Shown piece by piece: positions 22,355 through 30,841 of a DNA stretch of 46,453 nucleotides (positions are counted from its first letter, which is position 1; each line of letters opens with the position of its first letter). The notes under the pieces are model-generated. The model had not been told where the DNA came from. It saw only the letters and a list, made by a program, of their open reading frames with translations, and searched no databases. Origin of the DNA: Clostridiales bacterium (GTDB lineage: Bacteria; Bacillota; Clostridia; Christensenellales; CAG-138); assembly GCA_012517905.1 (NCBI GenBank), contig JAAYUE010000028.1, positions 1 to 46,453 on the forward strand, in the 5' to 3' direction. Position numbers and translations under genes: made by a program.

Positions 22355-24679
22355 TTACTTTCCTTCGTTTGCCTTTTTCTCCCGCAGCGCTTTGAGCACC
22401 ACGTCCGGGGTCAGCGGCATGCGGAGGAACCGAACGCCGATGGCGTTGGCAACCGCGTTGGCAATCGCCGGAGCGCCGGGAACCATCGTGATTTCGCCGA
22501 TGCCGCGCGCGCCGTAGGGGCCGGTCGGCTCGGGTTTTTCGACCGCCTCGACGATCATCTCCGGCATGTCCTCGAACGTCGGGATCTTGTAGTCCACAAA
22601 GCTCGGGTTCATCACGCGGCCGTCCTTGAGCTTGAGCTCTTCATAGAGCGCCGTGCCCATGGCCTGCACCATCGCGCCCTCGGCCTGGCCTTCGTACATC
22701 ACGGGGTTGATGACCTTGCCCGCGTCGAACACGGAGACCATCTTGAGCACCTTGACCTTGCCGGTCTCGGTATCCACCTCGACCTCCGCGCCGTTGACGC
22801 CCATGCTCCAGAACGCGACGGGCTTGGGCGAAAGGCCGGTCTTCTTGTCCGCGGCGATGTTGTTCGGCACCACGAACGCGCCGACGCCGATCATCGGGCC
22901 GCCGATGCCGCTCTGATCCGGCAGGGTGAGGCCGAGCGCGAACGCGGAGAGCGGCACCTTTTGATCCGGATAGAACTTGCGGCAGACATAGCCGTTTTCA
23001 AGATAGAGGTCGTTTTTCCAAGTGCCCATCTTGATCTGCGCAAGCTCGAGCACCTTGTTGCGAAGGTCCTCCGCGGCGAGCTTCGTCGCGTTGCCCGCGC
23101 AGTAGGTGGAGCGGGAGGCGACCGTCTGCCACTCGTAGGGCGTATGGTCGGTGTCGCCGGTACGCACGCTGATCTTGTCCACGGGGACGGTCAGCGTCTC
23201 CGCGGCGATCTGCGCCATGACGGTGTCCGAACCCTGGCCGATGTCGTGGCAGGAGGCGAGCAGGATAAACGTGCCGTCCTCGTTCATGCGGATGATGACG
23301 CTGCTGGCGACGTCCGTCGGCATCGATGGCGCTTTCCAGCCGCCCGCGATGCCCTTGCCGCGCAGCTTCGTCGGGTTGCCGCTCGGTTCGCAGGGTTTGT
23401 CCAGCTCCATGAGCGCCGCCGCGCGGTCGAGGCATTCCTGATAGCCCGCAACGTCGATGGTCTGGCCCGTCGCGCTCTTGCCGCCCTCGCGGATGCCGTT
23501 GAGCTTGCGCATGGCGAGCGAATCGAGCCCCAGTTCCTTGGCGATCATGTCGAGGTTTTGCTCGATGGCGAAGTGGATTTCGCACATGCCGAACCCGCGA
23601 TACGGTCCGCCGACGGGGTGGTTGGTATAGACGCAGTAGCTGTCCGTGCTGATGTTGTCGATGTCGTACGGGCCGACGCAGCCCCAGCCCGCAGCCTTGA
23701 CGATATTGACGCCGTATTCGGTATACGCGCCGCCGTCCCAGGCGAGCACGTTTTTGGAGCCGATGATCTTGCCGTCCCTGTTGACGGCGGTCTTGATATT
23801 GATGTGCAGGCCCTGGCGCACATAGGCGTTCTGGAACTCGTCTTCGCGCGTGTAGGTCAGCTTGACCGGACGGCCGGGGTTGAGCATGGCCAGCGGAATG
23901 ACGATGCCTTCGAGCGTCGTGCCCGCCTTGCAGCCGAATCCGCCGCCGACGGCCTTGCTGATGACACGGATCTTGTTGAGCGGAAAGTCAAACGTCTCCG
24001 CCAACGCGCGGCGCACCGCAAACGGGCTCTGGCAGGCCGCCCAGATGGTCAGGTCGCCGTCCGGCATGTACTGCGCGGTGCAGCTGTGCGGCTCGATGGG
24101 CACGTGCTGCACGTGCGGAATGTAGAAATTGTGGTCGAATACGCGGTCCGCCTCGGCAAACGCTTTGTCCGCGTCGCCTTTTCTGAGCACGTAGTGGTGG
24201 GAGATGTTCGTGCCGGGCTGCGGATAGAAGATCGGCAGCACTTTATAGGAGCCGAGGTCCGGGTGGATGATCGGCGCGTCCGGCTTCATGCCTTCCAGCG
24301 CGTCCGTAACGGCGGGAAGCACTTCGTATTCCACCTTGACCAGTTCGCAGGCGCGCCGCGCAATCTCCGGCGTGTCCGCCGCGATGGCCGCGACCGGCTC
24401 GCCGCGATAGCGCGCCTTGCCAACCGCGAGAAAGTTCTTGTCTTCGAGATAGAGGCCCGCGCGCTTTTTGTAGCACTCGCCCGTGATCACGCTGCGCACG
24501 CCCGGCAGGGCCTTTGCGGCGGTGAGATCGATGGAGAGGATGTTCGCGTGCGCGTGGGGCGAGCGGACTACCTGCGCGTAGAGCGGACGGGAAAACTGGA
24601 TATCGTCCGCAAACACGGCGGTGCCGGTCACCTTTTTGATCGCATCCAGGCGTTCAACGGATTGTCCAACGACGCTCAT
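22355..24679 (-). CDS. Molybdopterin-binding subunit of a xanthine dehydrogenase-family hydroxylase
   Basis: The 774-residue catalytic subunit of a molybdenum hydroxylase, which adds water-derived oxygen to an N-heterocycle or aldehyde. It has the N-terminal hammerhead domain (GTAVFADDIQFSRPLYAQVVRSPHAHA), Moco-binding stretches including GGGFGCK and GPYRGFG, and the proton-accepting glutamate E729 in GARGIGEITM. Purines are likely substrates but the active-site pocket is not diagnostic by eye. Its start overlaps the stop of the iron-sulfur subunit by 4 nt. It is the last gene of the FAD / 2Fe-2S / Moco operon. Confidence 0.92.
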   Translation of the reverse strand: MSVVGQSVERLDAIKKVTGTAVFADDIQFSRPLYAQVVRSPHAHANILSIDLTAAKALPGVRSVITGECYKKRAGLYLEDKNFLAVGKARYRGEPVAAIAADTPEIARRACELVKVEYEVLPAVTDALEGMKPDAPIIHPDLGSYKVLPIFYPQPGTNISHHYVLRKGDADKAFAEADRVFDHNFYIPHVQHVPIEPHSCTAQYMPDGDLTIWAACQSPFAVRRALAETFDFPLNKIRVISKAVGGGFGCKAGTTLEGIVIPLAMLNPGRPVKLTYTREDEFQNAYVRQGLHINIKTAVNRDGKIIGSKNVLAWDGGAYTEYGVNIVKAAGWGCVGPYDIDNISTDSYCVYTNHPVGGPYRGFGMCEIHFAIEQNLDMIAKELGLDSLAMRKLNGIREGGKSATGQTIDVAGYQECLDRAAALMELDKPCEPSGNPTKLRGKGIAGGWKAPSMPTDVASSVIIRMNEDGTFILLASCHDIGQGSDTVMAQIAAETLTVPVDKISVRTGDTDHTPYEWQTVASRSTYCAGNATKLAAEDLRNKVLELAQIKMGTWKNDLYLENGYVCRKFYPDQKVPLSAFALGLTLPDQSGIGGPMIGVGAFVVPNNIAADKKTGLSPKPVAFWSMGVNGAEVEVDTETGKVKVLKMVSVFDAGKVINPVMYEGQAEGAMVQAMGTALYEELKLKDGRVMNPSFVDYKIPTFEDMPEMIVEAVEKPEPTGPYGARGIGEITMVPGAPAIANAVANAIGVRFLRMPLTPDVVLKALREKKANEGK

Positions 24680-25152
24680 TTCTGATAAACCCCCTTTGCA
24701 ATCACGTCTTCGATGGCTTCCACGATTTTCTTATAGCCCGTGCAGCGGCAGAGGTTGCCGGACATGTTGCGGTTGATCTCCTCGCGCGTGGGCGTCGGGT
24801 TTTCCCGCAGCATCGCTTCGGCGCTCATGAGCATGCCGGGCGTGCAGAAGCCGCACTGCAGCGCGCCGTGGTCGATAAACGCCTCCTGCAGCGGGCTGAG
24901 TTCGTCGGCGGTCGCGAGGCCTTCCACGGTGGTGATCACCTTGCCGTCCGCCTCCGGCGCGAGCACGAGACAGGCGTTGACGGCCTGCCCGTCCATGATG
25001 ATGGTGCAGGCGCCGCATTCGCCCGCGCCGCAGCCTTCCTTGGTGCCGGTGAGCCGAAGCTGCTCGCGCAGCACGTGCAGCAGCGTTTCGCTGCCGGACA
25101 CGGTCAGTTCGACGGGCTCGCCGTTGACGCAGAATTTTACACAATATTCCAT
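24676..25152 (-). CDS. 2Fe-2S subunit of the molybdenum hydroxylase
   Basis: The 158-residue small subunit passes electrons from the molybdenum site to FAD. The plant-type cluster is CGAGECGAC with a further downstream Cys, and the second cluster uses CGFC and CRC (SGNLCRCTGY). Length and motifs match the family fully. It lies 13 nt after the FAD subunit, and its stop overlaps the next start by 4 nt. Confidence 0.95.
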   Translation of the reverse strand: MEYCVKFCVNGEPVELTVSGSETLLHVLREQLRLTGTKEGCGAGECGACTIIMDGQAVNACLVLAPEADGKVITTVEGLATADELSPLQEAFIDHGALQCGFCTPGMLMSAEAMLRENPTPTREEINRNMSGNLCRCTGYKKIVEAIEDVIAKGVYQK

Positions 25153-25165
25153 CGCGGTTTCCTCC

Positions 25166-25999
25166 TCAGCGCAGTTTGTTCAGCCCGTCGCGCACGAGAT
25201 ACGAGACGATGTCCAGCCGATATTGCCGGTCCGCGCGCACGTCGTCGATGGGGCTGACTTCGGTTGCGGCAAGCGCGGCGGCCTCTTCGATCAGCGCGTC
25301 GGTGAGCGGGCCGCCGTTGAGCAGCGCCTCCGTCTTGGGAAGGCGCAGCGGCGTCGGCGCGACGGAGCCCATCGCGACCCGCCAGCCGTCGCCGGTCTTC
25401 AGAATCGTGCCGCATACGGTCGAGAGGTCCACCTCGTTGCGCCGCGCGACCTTGCGGAACACGCCTTTGACGCCCGGCAGATACGGCACGCGGATGCCGG
25501 TGACGAGTTCGCCGGGGGCCAGCGCGACCTTGCGCACAAAGAGGATGAAGTCCCGAATCGGAATCTCCTTACAGCCCGGCAGGCCGTAGATTTCGACCAC
25601 CGCGTCGTGGCAGTACAGCGGCGTTGCGGTGTCCGCCAGCGGCGAAGCGTTTACGATGTTGCCCACGCAGGTGGCGCGGTTGCGAATCTGCCGTCCGCCG
25701 ACGTACGATGCGGCCTCGGCCAGATACGGATAATGCGCCAGCACGTGCGGGTTGGTCGCAATCTGCGTCATGGTCGCCAGCGCGCCGATGCGCAGGCCGT
25801 CCGTCTCGGAAAACGTGATGCCGCCGATATCGGGAATCTGCTTCAGGTCGATCACGTAATCCGGCGCGATCAGGTGGTCGCGCAGGCGGATGATGACATC
25901 CGTCGCGCCCGCCATAAAGATCGCCTTGTCGTCGTGCTCGAGTTTGAGCGCGGCGGCTTCCTCCAGCGTCTCCGGAGCAAGATACACAAAATCTCTCAA
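25166..25999 (-). CDS. FAD-binding subunit of the molybdenum hydroxylase
   Basis: About 277 residues of the CO-dehydrogenase flavoprotein type: LRDFVYLAPETLEEA at the N-terminus, the FAD pyrophosphate loop AGATDVIIRLRD, and the second FAD segment GGRQIRNRATCVGNIVNASPLADT. It passes electrons to NAD or another acceptor. I chose a TTG at 25999 because GAGGAG lies 8 nt upstream and family members start just before this point; an ATG at 26017, six codons earlier, has no ribosome site and is the alternative. First gene of the operon. Confidence 0.85.
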   Translation of the reverse strand: MRDFVYLAPETLEEAAALKLEHDDKAIFMAGATDVIIRLRDHLIAPDYVIDLKQIPDIGGITFSETDGLRIGALATMTQIATNPHVLAHYPYLAEAASYVGGRQIRNRATCVGNIVNASPLADTATPLYCHDAVVEIYGLPGCKEIPIRDFILFVRKVALAPGELVTGIRVPYLPGVKGVFRKVARRNEVDLSTVCGTILKTGDGWRVAMGSVAPTPLRLPKTEALLNGGPLTDALIEEAAALAATEVSPIDDVRADRQYRLDIVSYLVRDGLNKLR

Positions 26000-26034
26000 G
26001 ATCGGTTCTCCTCTCATTATCTGATGAAGTATTC

Positions 26035-26050
26035 AAAACCCCCGCGGGGG
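26035..26050 (-). promoter_or_regulatory. GC hairpin with T run in the hydroxylase leader
   Basis: CCCCCGCGGGGG (26039-26050) is a perfect palindrome followed on the minus strand by TTTT, 36 nt before the chosen start. It could be a weak attenuator. Confidence 0.35.
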
Positions 26051-26099
26051 AAATCGCCAAAGGGGATTCGGTTATGTTGTCGGTCGGGGAATGCAAGAA

Positions 26100-26168
26100 C
26101 GATATATAGAAACGGGAATGATGATTCATTGAATCAGAAACGGGCGGGACTGTCGGTTGTAATTACAA
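26100..26168. promoter_or_regulatory. Palindromes and ModE-like half-site upstream of the hydroxylase operon
   Basis: TGATTCA-T-TGAATCA (26122-26136) and TTGTAATTACAA (26157-26168) are perfect palindromes. AGAAACGGG is repeated at 26108-26116 and 26136-26144. On the minus strand TATATATCGTT matches 10 of 11 positions of the E. coli ModE half-site TATATANCGAT. The ModE-like domain encoded next door makes a molybdate-responsive operator plausible; the other half-site is missing. Confidence 0.4.
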
Positions 26169-26225
26169 TTCAAATGGCGTTAAATGGCGGAATCGCCGGA
26201 AACATGTTCGATTTGTCTTGAATGC

Positions 26226-27152
26226 TTAAAGGGTCTTGTCAAATTCGTCGGTCTGAATTCGCAGGAGGTCTTCGCCGAGCCGCTGTTCCAGTCGGCGATA
26301 GCGCTCGACCCATGCGCGCCCGTCCTCGGTGAGGCTGCTGCCGCCGCCGGTCGCGCCGCCGAGCTTGCGCTCGACAAGCCGGCAGCCGAGGGCTTCCTCC
26401 ATGCGGTTGAGCGTGAGCCAGGCGTTGCTGTAGGAAAGCTCGGCCCGCGCCGCGCCCCGCTGCAGGGATTGCTCCAGCTCGATGCATTCCAGAAGGCGGA
26501 TGCTGCGCTCGTCGATGCACGCCTCGCGCACCTGTATGGTCAGCGCCGCGGAAAGCACGGGAGAGACCGGCGGGGTCTGCTCGCGCTGTTCGCGCCGGTA
26601 GTCCTGCTCGGTGTTGATGTCGATCAGCATGCCGTTTTCGTCCGTCGGGACGAATTCGGTGTCTTTTTTCCACTGCGCCAGCGCGCCGCGAAGGCCGCGC
26701 TCGCCCTGATATCCCAGCAGGGCGGAGAAGAAGGCCCGCCGCACCATGGCCGGATGTCCGGCGCTGCCGCGGTAGGAAGGGATGGCGACCGGCTTGGGGG
26801 AGCGCAGCAGCTTTTCAATGGTCTCCGGGTGCAGATACGGCACGTCCCCCGGCGTGATCAGCACGCGCTCGCAGGATGGTCCGAGCGCGCGGACGCCGCA
26901 CTGGACGGAGGCCATCATATCGGTCGAGGCGTAATCCTCGTTTTTTACGAACCGGACGGTTTCGCCGGAGAGATGCCGTTCGAGCATGCCCGCGTGATAG
27001 CCGGTGACGATGAGGATGTCCTCCACGCCGGCGGCGCGGAACGACTCGATCTGGCGGCGGATGACGGACTTTCCGCTGAGCTTGAGCATGGGCTGAAAGT
27101 GGTCCATCTGCCGCGGTTCGCCGGCGGCGAGAATCAGCGCGGTCGTGCTCAT
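26226..27152 (-). CDS. MobA/MocA-like nucleotidyltransferase fused to a ModE-like DNA-binding domain
   Basis: Residues 1-190 form a nucleotidyltransferase domain (ILAAGEPRQMDHFQPMLKL, TPGDVPYL, GSAGHPAM) like MocA, which adds cytidylate to molybdopterin. Residues 228-293 form a winged helix of the ModE/LysR N-terminal type (ELSYSNAWLTLNRMEEALG, then GGATGGGSSLTEDGRAWV). ModE itself pairs this helix with molybdate-binding domains, absent here, so the enzyme domain may act as the sensor. The N-terminal loop reads GEPRQMDHFQP rather than the usual GxSxRMGxxK, so catalysis may be altered. It overlaps the upstream MocA-like gene by 4 nt. Confidence 0.82.
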   Translation of the reverse strand: MSTTALILAAGEPRQMDHFQPMLKLSGKSVIRRQIESFRAAGVEDILIVTGYHAGMLERHLSGETVRFVKNEDYASTDMMASVQCGVRALGPSCERVLITPGDVPYLHPETIEKLLRSPKPVAIPSYRGSAGHPAMVRRAFFSALLGYQGERGLRGALAQWKKDTEFVPTDENGMLIDINTEQDYRREQREQTPPVSPVLSAALTIQVREACIDERSIRLLECIELEQSLQRGAARAELSYSNAWLTLNRMEEALGCRLVERKLGGATGGGSSLTEDGRAWVERYRRLEQRLGEDLLRIQTDEFDKTL

Positions 27153-27775
27153 GTTGCCGTCCCTCCTTTGCCGCGCGCGGACAGGTGCCGCTGCACGCGT
27201 TCGTAGTCCGCGGGGGTATCCACGTCTATATCACAGCCCGCCTCGGGCGTAAGGACATATCCGATGCGCACGTCCATGCTGCGAAACGCGCCGCGCAGGC
27301 CGTCTTCGCCGCGATAGTCGACGATGGCGCCAAAGCAATCTGCGCGCACAAGCGGCGGATGCAGCCTGCGCGTGCCGGTGCTGGGAAACACCGCGTCCCA
27401 ATGGCCGGTCTCCATCTCCGCCATGAGCCGGAGCAGCACGTCCGGCGGCACGGCCGGCATATCGCCGGGCAGCAGAAAGGCGCCGTCAAAGCCCCCTTCC
27501 CGCCGTATGGCGGCCAGACCGATCTGGATGGAGGCGAACATATCCGTCGTTTCAAAATCGCGGTTCCAGAGAAAGCGGGCGTTTGTTTCGGCGAGCGCGG
27601 AGATGACGGCGTCGCCTTCCCGACCGACCACGACGAAGAGGTCCGTAACGCCGGAGCGTAAAAACACATCCGCCGTGCGGGCGATCATGGGCTTTCCGTC
27701 GATTGGCAGAAGCATCTTCGCCGCGCCCATGCGCAGCGACTGTCCCGCCGCGGTGATCAAACCAGCCGTTTTCAT
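27149..27775 (-). CDS. MocA-like molybdenum cofactor nucleotidyltransferase
   Basis: A 208-residue stand-alone nucleotidyltransferase with the standard loop LITAAGQSLRMGAAKMLLPI, LLPGDMPAVPP and an acidic C-terminal DIDVDTPADYE. It is expected to transfer CMP to molybdopterin, giving the cytosine dinucleotide cofactor used by xanthine dehydrogenase-family enzymes; a related GMP-adding role is possible. The intact loop contrasts with the altered one in the fused paralogue downstream. First gene of this pair; the region upstream to 27900 is short and A+T-rich with no gene. Confidence 0.88.
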   Translation of the reverse strand: MKTAGLITAAGQSLRMGAAKMLLPIDGKPMIARTADVFLRSGVTDLFVVVGREGDAVISALAETNARFLWNRDFETTDMFASIQIGLAAIRREGGFDGAFLLPGDMPAVPPDVLLRLMAEMETGHWDAVFPSTGTRRLHPPLVRADCFGAIVDYRGEDGLRGAFRSMDVRIGYVLTPEAGCDIDVDTPADYERVQRHLSARGKGGTAT

Positions 27776-27900
27776 GGATAGACCGCCCCAAAATGGAATG
27801 GTACGTTGCTAGAATCCTGCTTTTTCAGCGAATTGTCAAGATCGATATTTTTTATAAAACATACTGAATTTTGCATGATCGACATTAAAATCCTGCGTTT

Positions 27901-28251
27901 TCACGCGTCGAAGCGCGGCTCCGCATCCGGCGGGCAATCCCAGCTGTTTCTCGTTTTGTGATGCTCCAGACCCGCGTAAAACGAAGATTCGCGAACGCGC
28001 AAAATGGATTTCGGACCCGCGGTATACCCGCCGTCGGGACGGATTTCCTTAAATGCGACGAGCAGCGGTTCCTCGAGTCCATCCTCGTGCAGCACGCGAA
28101 TCAGCACCATAACCCGACCGTAACCGTCCTTTTCCAGCACGGCGACCTCGGGAAAGCGGAGCGTTTCCGGCCGGTCGGAAAAACGGGACACGAAACCGAC
28201 CGCCGCTTCCCGCTCGGATGCGTCCGCTTCTCTTCCGCCATAACTCAGCAT
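27901..28251 (-). CDS. Hypothetical protein, 116 residues
   Basis: No family recognised. The middle reads as a compact beta-rich domain: FPEVAVLEKDGYGRVMVLIRV, then LLVAFKEIRPDGGYTAGPKS. It is soluble, without a signal peptide or membrane helix. The C-terminus contains HHKTRNSWDCPPDAEP. A strong promoter lies upstream. The start at 28251 lacks a well-spaced ribosome site (GGAG is 13 nt away). A competing ATG in another frame gives an Arg/Gly-rich product that looks like a shadow, so I prefer this frame. Confidence 0.65.
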   Translation of the reverse strand: MLSYGGREADASEREAAVGFVSRFSDRPETLRFPEVAVLEKDGYGRVMVLIRVLHEDGLEEPLLVAFKEIRPDGGYTAGPKSILRVRESSFYAGLEHHKTRNSWDCPPDAEPRFDA

Positions 28252-28289
28252 ATGCCATCACGCTCCATACAACGTTCGATCCTGCCTTT

Positions 28290-28318
28290 ACTATAGCATG
28301 CGCGGCGTGCCGATACAA
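28290..28318 (-). promoter_or_regulatory. Promoter of the 116-residue orphan gene
   Basis: Minus strand TTGTAT (28318-28313), 17-bp spacer, extended -10 TGC-TATAGT (hexamer 28295-28290). Confidence 0.65.
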
Positions 28319-28361
28319 TCGTTTGCGATTATTTATTGACGCCAATCGATACGACGCCTGC

Positions 28362-28400
28362 AAAATGAAAATGCGGGCGTCCCCGGTTGGGCACGCCCGC
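28362..28400 (-). terminator. Terminator of the SHOCT gene
   Basis: On the minus strand a 12-bp stem GCGGGCGTGCCC / GGGGACGCCCGC with one mismatch and loop AACC, followed by ATTTTCATTTT. Confidence 0.8.
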
Positions 28401-28421
28401 CGTGTCGGTCCGCGTCCGCGC

Positions 28422-28814
28422 TCAGCCGAGGCCGAGCAGCTTGCTTTTTGCCTCCACATACGCGCTGGTGGTGAGTTCGCCGCGCGCATAGCGCTCCTTG
28501 AGCGCAACGAGTTCGGCGTTTGCGTGGTTATCGCCGCGCCCGCCTTCGAGGACGAGCCGGCGCTCTTCATATTCGGCAAGACCCATGCTGCCCGCGGCTT
28601 TCTGCTCGTTCAGGATGGAGAAAAAGCGCTCCTGCGCGGCGGACATCGGAACGGCTTGCGCCGCCGCGCCGGTCTGCGCCGCCTTGGGGGCCTTGTACTT
28701 GCGGTCGGTCAGGTGTACGATCAGCAATACGATGCCGACGACGACGAGAAGCCCGAGCAGACCAAACAGCATATGGCCGCCGGCCAGACGCCAGAATGGA
28801 AAACGATGAAACAT
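28422..28814 (-). CDS. SHOCT-domain membrane protein
   Basis: A 130-residue protein with one membrane helix near the N-terminus (about 14-35, HMLFGLLGLLVVVGIVLLIV), a basic Ala-rich linker, and a C-terminal SHOCT motif (ELVALKERYARGELTTSAY and KSKLLGL). A second, degenerate SHOCT-like stretch, LNEQKAAGSMGLAEYEERRL, precedes it. SHOCT segments occur at the ends of many membrane proteins and probably mediate oligomerisation. The ATG at 28814 follows AAGGG by 8 nt; an upstream TTG is less likely. Divergent from the gene at 29047. Confidence 0.8.
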   Translation of the reverse strand: MFHRFPFWRLAGGHMLFGLLGLLVVVGIVLLIVHLTDRKYKAPKAAQTGAAAQAVPMSAAQERFFSILNEQKAAGSMGLAEYEERRLVLEGGRGDNHANAELVALKERYARGELTTSAYVEAKSKLLGLG

Positions 28815-29046
28815 AATCAATACCCTTTCGGAGAGCTAGCGCATCGGCGCTGCTTATCTATTGACAATATTATACTAAAAATTCAAATGTGTCATGTACG
28901 CGCTGCAAAGGGATTGTAAAACACTGCGGCACAAGGATGGCAGAACCCCGAAAAAGCCCTTCGTTATGCAGGAATTCCGTCGAAAATGCGTTTCAAAAAG
29001 CCTGTTTTGCGATAAAATATATTTATGGAATTTCGGGGGAGCAGGC

Positions 29047-29997
29047 ATGGATCAGAGGATTTTCGAATATCTGACGGCAAACGAAACGCCCGGCGCGCCG
29101 CGCTATCTGCTCGCGAGGCTGCTGCGCGGCGGTTCTTCGGACGCGTTTCCGGTTTCTTCCGGTCATTACCGGCCGCTTCTTGCGGAGCAGCGGGCGGACG
29201 GCGGATACGGGCGCTTTCATTCCATGGATTCGCAGGACAAGACGAAGCGCGTGTTTCCAACGACCGAACAGGCCGTGCGGCGCATGCGCGACCTCGATCT
29301 GCCGAAGAGCGATCCCGTGCGGACCCGTGCGGCGCGCGCTTTGCTGGGGTATGCGCAGGGGACGCTGGCCTACAGCGACCGGGTGGAGAAACACCCCGAT
29401 TTTGGGATAACGCTTGCGAGCATGGCGGCGGCAAACCTCGCGCTGCTGGGCGAGGACTGTGCCGCGCTGGATGCGGCGAAGCGGGCCTGCGCCGCGCTGG
29501 TCGAAGCGGCGGCGGAGGAGATCGAAAGCGGCGGCGCGGCTTATGCGGAGCGCTGGCAGCGGACGGTTTATGAAACGCATGTGCTCACGCTTCGCCCCGA
29601 AACGACGCATGTGCTCTGGCTGCTCGACGACAATCGGTTTCTCGACGCGGGGGCGGAGGCCTGTTTCCTGGCGCACCTCTGGAACAAAAGCGTTTACTAT
29701 ACCCGGGGGATTCCCGCAGGCGCTCACTTGCCGGCGGATTCGCGGTATTTTTCGGACTGGCTGTCCGTGCTGGAGCTGTTTATGGGGACGCGCGGCTTTG
29801 CGCGGCGGATGGAGGCGGATGGAACGGATTCGTTTCTGGAGGGCGAGGCGATGCGGCTAGCCGCCGGCGCGGCGGTTCCCCGGGCGGGGGAGGGTCCCGT
29901 CGGTCGATATCGGGAAGGCAGACGCACTGCGGACGGCCTGGTCTGGGACACGGTGTTTCGCATTGCGCGAATCCTTGCCGCCGCCGGGCGAAATTGA
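29047..29997 (+). CDS. Hypothetical protein, 316 residues, helical-repeat type
   Basis: Not assigned to a family with certainty. The protein is soluble, helical and Ala-rich. The segment PLLAEQRADGGYGRFHS resembles the QxxDGGWG-type repeat of alpha/alpha-toroid proteins (squalene cyclase or prenyltransferase-like), and LRPETTHVLWLLDDNRFLDAG may be a second helical hairpin. No cyclase DxDD motif is seen. GGGGGAGCAGGC leads into the ATG at 29047; the longer frame upstream lacks a ribosome site. The gene has unusually high Arg and Ala content but normal codon use for the region. Confidence 0.7.
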   Translation: MDQRIFEYLTANETPGAPRYLLARLLRGGSSDAFPVSSGHYRPLLAEQRADGGYGRFHSMDSQDKTKRVFPTTEQAVRRMRDLDLPKSDPVRTRAARALLGYAQGTLAYSDRVEKHPDFGITLASMAAANLALLGEDCAALDAAKRACAALVEAAAEEIESGGAAYAERWQRTVYETHVLTLRPETTHVLWLLDDNRFLDAGAEACFLAHLWNKSVYYTRGIPAGAHLPADSRYFSDWLSVLELFMGTRGFARRMEADGTDSFLEGEAMRLAAGAAVPRAGEGPVGRYREGRRTADGLVWDTVFRIARILAAAGRN

Positions 29998-30040
29998 GCG
30001 GGCGAGCAAAATTTTCCAAAAAATCCCCTAACGTCACCCC

Positions 30041-30071
30041 TTGCTCGTGACGCAGCGTCATGAGTTACACT
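30041..30071 (+). promoter_or_regulatory. MerR-type promoter and operator
   Basis: TTGCTC (30041-30046) and TACACT (30066-30071) are separated by 19 bp rather than 17. The spacer is a dyad centred on A30054: CTC-G-TGACGC-A-GCGTCA-T-GAG, with one mismatch, from 30044 to 30064. A lengthened spacer with a central dyad is the hallmark of promoters that MerR proteins untwist, so the downstream MerR gene is very likely autoregulated. Confidence 0.8.
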
Positions 30072-30093
30072 ACGCTTCGGAGGTGAAACATCC

Positions 30094-30816
30094 ATGCCCG
30101 ATTACACGACGGGGGAACTCGCCCGGCTCTGCGGCGTCTCCGTGCGCACGATCCAGTTTTACGACGCGCGGGGGCTGTTGCACCCTTCGGATCTGAGCGA
30201 AGGCGGGCGGCGGCTCTACTCGGAGGCGGACCTTCGTAAACTGCGCATGATCTGCGCGCTCAAAACGCTCGGCCTGTCGCTGGACGCGATACTGGGCGTG
30301 CTCGGCAGCGAACATCCGGAGAAGGTGCTGCTGCTCCTGCTGGACGAGCAGGAACGGCGCATCTCGGACGAGATGGGTTCGCTGGAGCGGCAGAAAAGCG
30401 CCGTCGATACCGCGCGCGAGTCGATCCGGACGGGGCGCATGCTCTCGATCGAATCCATTGCGGACATGGATCGCATGATGGAAGAAGCGAAAAAACTCAA
30501 AAAGCTGCATCTTGTGATGCTGCTGATCGGCATGACGATGTCCGGCCTGCAGTGGGGCGGCGTCATCCTCTGGATATTCACGGGAATCTGGTGGCCGTTT
30601 GCCGCCTGCTGGCCGCTTGTCATCGCGCTTGGCATTTGGGTGACGAGGATGTATCATAAGAATACGCTGTACGTCTGCCCGGAGTGCGGGGCGCGCTTTC
30701 GCCCCGCGTTTCGCGAGATGATGTGGGCAAGGCACACGGCCAAGACGCGGCTTTTGACCTGTACCAAGTGCGGCTGCCGCTGCTGGTGCGTGGAGACGTA
30801 CGGCAAAAACGAATAG
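30094..30816 (+). CDS. Membrane-anchored MerR-family regulator with zinc ribbon
   Basis: Residues 4-72 are a MerR winged helix (YTTGELARLCGVSVRTIQFY, GGRRLYSEADLRKLRMI). A dimerising coiled coil runs to about 137. Two membrane segments follow (about 138-160 and 165-186), then a C-terminal zinc ribbon with CPEC at 195-198 and CTKCGCRCWC at 223-232. Ordinary MerR proteins are soluble, so the regulator would be tethered with DNA-binding and zinc-ribbon ends both in the cytoplasm. GGAGGTG lies 9 nt before the ATG. It is followed after 25 nt by a YhfC protease gene. No ligand pocket of a known MerR group is recognised. Confidence 0.88.
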   Translation: MPDYTTGELARLCGVSVRTIQFYDARGLLHPSDLSEGGRRLYSEADLRKLRMICALKTLGLSLDAILGVLGSEHPEKVLLLLLDEQERRISDEMGSLERQKSAVDTARESIRTGRMLSIESIADMDRMMEEAKKLKKLHLVMLLIGMTMSGLQWGGVILWIFTGIWWPFAACWPLVIALGIWVTRMYHKNTLYVCPECGARFRPAFREMMWARHTAKTRLLTCTKCGCRCWCVETYGKNE

Positions 30817-30841
30817 GAAGACACAGGGGGGAAAATCACAA

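Noticed and set aside
22325-24685. Plus-strand frame of 786 codons
   Set aside because: It lies wholly opposite the molybdenum hydroxylase large subunit, which has all family motifs; the plus-strand product is an Arg/Ala/His-rich shadow.
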